From NCBI GenBank assembly GCA_937894805.1, contig CALAYR010000050.1, forward strand, positions 1-6,924: 6,924 bases of DNA. The letters run 5' to 3'. Positions 5,071 through 6,924 of the stretch are shown here, piece by piece. Both the position numbers and the translations under genes were made by a program. How positions within the stretch are numbered: position 1 is the first letter of the stretch; each line of letters begins with the position of its first letter. Origin of the DNA: an uncultured Acidimicrobiaceae bacterium (GTDB taxonomy: Bacteria; Actinomycetota; Acidimicrobiia; Acidimicrobiales; RAAP-2). A model generated the notes under the pieces. The model was given only the letters and a program-made list of their open reading frames with translations, ran no database searches and was not told the origin of the DNA.

Positions 5071-6633
5071 CTAGAGACCCGTCTCTCGACGACGCAGGGC
5101 TGTGACCACTGGTGCGGGCAACTCCGTTTCGGCGTGACGCCAATGTGTTGCCATCACCGACTGATCGGCGTGCTCAAGCATCACGTCGGTCAACTGCTCC
5201 CACAAGGGCGTCGAAGCGGGAGCGACCAGCAGTCCCTTGCGCAGCGACTGTTCGGCCCCGGCCAGGTCACCGGCACGAATCTGCAGCGTCGAAACGCTGT
5301 GGGCGAAGTCCGCAATGGCTCGTTCCATCGCACTGACGATGCGTTCGTTATGGGTCCACTCGAAGTAGCGGGAGAGTTCACTCACGAAGGGTCGGTCGCG
5401 CACCAGCTCGAGGGCGCTCACGCCGAGAGCCAACTGCTCTTCACGGGGCCCAGTGGCGAATCGCTTCACCAACGAGGTGAACTCTTCCCAGTCGGTTCGG
5501 ACATCGACCAATCGATACCCACCGGCGTCCCCAGCTTCGGGCAGATGATGGGCGCCAATAGCCCGGCGAGCTTCGCTCACGTAGTTGATGAACGTAGCCC
5601 TCGTGACGTCCTTGCCCGAACCGGTAAGGGGATAGAGCGCCGTTTGCGCGTCGTCCACCGATCGGGGCCGTCCCGGGTGCATGGCGAGGTAGGTCAGGAA
5701 TGCTCGGGCCGGATCGCTGCACTTGCCGAGCGGGGGATCAAATACCAGACCACCGAGCACGTTGATGCGCACCACAGCTCGCTCGGCAACTGGTGTTGCT
5801 TTCTTCGCCGGCTCTTCCCCGACGACTTCACCCAGTTCGGGAGCCGTGAAGCTATAGGAGGCCGCGGTAGGTACTTCGCTCACCACTGGCACCGGGGTTT
5901 CCGCCACCACGGCACTCGTCCGACGACGCCACATGAAGACCAGCCCCAGCAACACCACGACGACCGCACCCCAGGGCCAACTCGACAAGGCATCGGCGGT
6001 GGGACTCGACGGGGCAGCACTCACGGTCAGTTCCTTCGGGAAGGTGACTGCGAGACGAGTCGGGCCACCGATACGCAGCGTCACCGGACTGCCACCCACG
6101 AATCCAACGTAGGCAGTGCCCAGAGTCGTGGTCGGGCCCACCACCAAGGTTCCCGCCCGATTGGAGGCGGGAACCAAGAAGTAATACGTGGCGTCGACCA
6201 AACCATCGTCACTGGCAGCGTTCGGGTTGTTCAATTGATCAACCGGGTTCGTGCGCACCGACGAATACCTCTCACCACCGGCGACGTAGCTCAGGGCGTC
6301 AGCGGCAATCGGCGTCAGACCGGAATAGAAGGAGCCCCACAGGGGATCACCGGTCGTTCGTTGCACCGGACCGCTACTCCACGTGATCGAAAGAAAGAGC
6401 TGCCCGGTGGGGGCCTCCACGCCGCTTCCGTCAGGCGATTTCGAATCGAGCCTGACGGAACGAACCACCAGGACGCTCGGAATCGTGGTGCCCGTCGCGG
6501 GATTGGTGATGGGAATCTCAAAGCTGCGCGCGACCTGGACTTCCGCAAAGCGATGACTCGTGGCCGCCCAAGCCGGGCCGGCCCAACAGCCCAGGGCGAG
6601 GACTCCGACCAGCATCGCGCTCATCCGTCTCAT
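5071..6633 (-). CDS. Membrane-anchored SARP/BTAD-type regulator with extracytoplasmic domain
   Basis: Read from the ATG at 6633 the product has 520 aa. Residues 1-23 form a signal peptide (MRRMSAML, a hydrophobic core, AWA just before the likely cut). About 25-215 form an extracytoplasmic domain of beta-rich appearance that I cannot assign. Residues 219-235 are one membrane helix (WPWGAVVVVLLGLVFMW) followed by RRR, placing the C-terminus in the cytoplasm. A flexible Pro/Val/Glu linker leads to a winged-helix domain (about 287-378, INVLGGLVFDPP to DVRTDW) and a helical BTAD-like domain (about 380-500, including GDLAGAEQSLRKGL). This fits a one-protein outside sensor with a DNA-binding output; the signal and targets are unknown. 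The start is chosen because the signal peptide begins there and GAGGG lies just upstream (2-base spacing, short). ATG at 6624 is an alternative, and an in-frame ATG at 6756 would bury the signal peptide. The gene converges on the transfer operon and is divergent from the Xis-like gene. Confidence 0.82.
   Translation of the reverse strand: MRRMSAMLVGVLALGCWAGPAWAATSHRFAEVQVARSFEIPITNPATGTTIPSVLVVRSVRLDSKSPDGSGVEAPTGQLFLSITWSSGPVQRTTGDPLWGSFYSGLTPIAADALSYVAGGERYSSVRTNPVDQLNNPNAASDDGLVDATYYFLVPASNRAGTLVVGPTTTLGTAYVGFVGGSPVTLRIGGPTRLAVTFPKELTVSAAPSSPTADALSSWPWGAVVVVLLGLVFMWRRRTSAVVAETPVPVVSEVPTAASYSFTAPELGEVVGEEPAKKATPVAERAVVRINVLGGLVFDPPLGKCSDPARAFLTYLAMHPGRPRSVDDAQTALYPLTGSGKDVTRATFINYVSEARRAIGAHHLPEAGDAGGYRLVDVRTDWEEFTSLVKRFATGPREEQLALGVSALELVRDRPFVSELSRYFEWTHNERIVSAMERAIADFAHSVSTLQIRAGDLAGAEQSLRKGLLVAPASTPLWEQLTDVMLEHADQSVMATHWRHAETELPAPVVTALRRRETGL
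5466..5484 (+). repeat. 19-bp exact direct repeat, copy 2
   Basis: This is the second copy of the 19-bp sequence at 5046-5064. On the coding (minus) strand it encodes EFTSLV (residues about 384-389) at the start of the BTAD region of the membrane regulator. Confidence 0.6.
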
Positions 6634-6734
6634 AACCCTCAGAAAATACCGCCCCTCGCCACACCGCGCCCGATTCTTTTTCGAACCACCGAAATCGCCG
6701 TAACGAAAACCAAACCAGCACCCAAGGAGAAACA
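6634..6734. promoter_or_regulatory. Divergent intergenic region between the membrane regulator and the Xis-like gene
   Basis: These 101 bases separate two divergent starts and should hold both promoters. The AAGGAG at 6724-6729 serves the plus-strand gene with a 5-base gap. A small inverted repeat, TTTCG (6679-6683) and CGAAA (6690-6694), is the only candidate operator I see. No convincing -35/-10 pair is visible. Auto-regulation or control of the Xis-like gene by the membrane regulator from here is inferred from position only. Confidence 0.45.
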
Positions 6735-6924
6735 ATGACCAATCCGAAATTTCCAATCTCAGAGACCACGACCCCGCGACCGTTACGCAACATGTCGTTA
6801 GATGTCGCTAATTCCAAACATCCGAGCGCCCTGCTGCTCGACGTCGTCCAGACCGCCACCTACCTGGGATGCTCCGAACGTTACGTCCGGCGCCTCATTC
6901 ACGAACGCCGGATTCCCTTCGTTC
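6735..6924 (+). CDS. xis: Excisionase-type HTH protein (Xis), partial, 3' end cut
   Basis: The 63 visible codons start at an ATG with AAGGAG five bases upstream and are open to the right edge. After a polar N-terminal tail (about 30 aa, rich in Thr, Pro and Ser) the segment LLDVVQTATYLGCSERYVRRLIHERRIPFV matches the excisionase / HTH_17 pattern: a helix, the turn at LGCSE, and the recognition helix YVRRLIHERRIP leading to the first strand of the wing. In AICEs this small protein directs the integrase toward excision and usually sits immediately before int. The position right of rep and at the window edge fits that. The length, the rest of the wing and an adjoining integrase cannot be seen. 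A different MerR-like HTH regulator is the main alternative. Confidence 0.82.
   Translation, partial: MTNPKFPISETTTPRPLRNMSLDVANSKHPSALLLDVVQTATYLGCSERYVRRLIHERRIPFV

Noticed and set aside
5073..5086. Inverted repeat AGAGAC-CC-GTCTCT at the convergent stops, considered as a bidirectional terminator
   Set aside because: A 6-bp stem with a 2-base loop and no T-run on either side cannot act as an intrinsic terminator.
5065..6738. A 557-codon open frame on the plus strand covering almost the same stretch as the minus-strand membrane regulator
   Set aside because: Its translation is low-complexity, rich in Arg, Gly, His and Gln, with no recognisable domain, while the minus strand gives a signal peptide, membrane helix and regulator domains. 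It is a high-GC antisense shadow.
6634..6756. A 41-residue N-terminal extension of the membrane regulator from the ATG at 6756
   Set aside because: It would bury the clear signal peptide and overlap the start of the Xis-like gene.
6791..6810. Tandem imperfect 10-bp repeat (CATGTCGTTA / GATGTCGCTA) inside the Xis-like gene
   Set aside because: Only two copies with 8 of 10 matches, inside coding sequence; not enough to claim a binding site.
1..6924. tRNA genes, CRISPR arrays, insertion sequences and attachment cores
   Set aside because: No cloverleaf, regularly spaced repeats, transposase or element-flanking direct repeats could be found by eye; the att sites and integrase probably lie outside the window.

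Overview
The window is best read as the core of an actinomycete integrative and conjugative element (AICE), cut at both ends. Moderately high GC, strong AAGGAG ribosome binding sites, tightly overlapping genes and the set TraB-type FtsK/SpoIIIE translocase, RepSA-type replication initiator and excisionase-like HTH protein all point to an actinobacterial host. The sequence alone does not fix the genus. An integrase would be expected just past the right edge, but it is not visible.

Layout from left to right. (1) Bases 102-1052, minus strand, hold an AT-richer gene for a probable modification-dependent (type IV-like) restriction endonuclease, with an SRA-like N-terminal domain and a C-terminal PD-(D/E)XK nuclease. 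It looks like defence cargo. (2) Bases 1053-1293 are a non-coding control region between divergent genes, dense in palindromes, including a perfect 14-bp inverted repeat (1254-1284) abutting the ribosome binding site of the next gene. (3) Bases 1294-5068, plus strand, form one compact operon of five genes: a small AICE-type regulatory protein (resembling the SCO3933 family), a 47-aa membrane peptide, TraB, RepSA and a sigma-factor-like HTH protein. Neighbouring genes overlap by 1, 8 and 11 bases, and only 6 bases separate rep from the sigma-like gene. (4) Bases 5071-6633, minus strand, converge on that operon with a 2-bp gap. They encode a membrane regulator with a signal peptide, an extracytoplasmic domain, one transmembrane helix and a cytoplasmic winged-helix plus BTAD (SARP-like) domain. 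(5) From 6735, plus strand, an excisionase-type HTH gene runs off the right edge.

How the parts may work together (inference). TraB moves double-stranded element DNA between mycelial or cell partners, probably helped by the small membrane peptide. RepSA amplifies the excised circle by rolling-circle-like replication, and the Xis-like protein directs excision with an integrase outside the window. AICEs usually carry a GntR-type (KorSA-like) repressor. None is present here, so control may fall to the palindromic region, the sigma-like protein and the membrane-anchored BTAD regulator, which could pass an outside signal to element genes. The last of these is the most unusual component.
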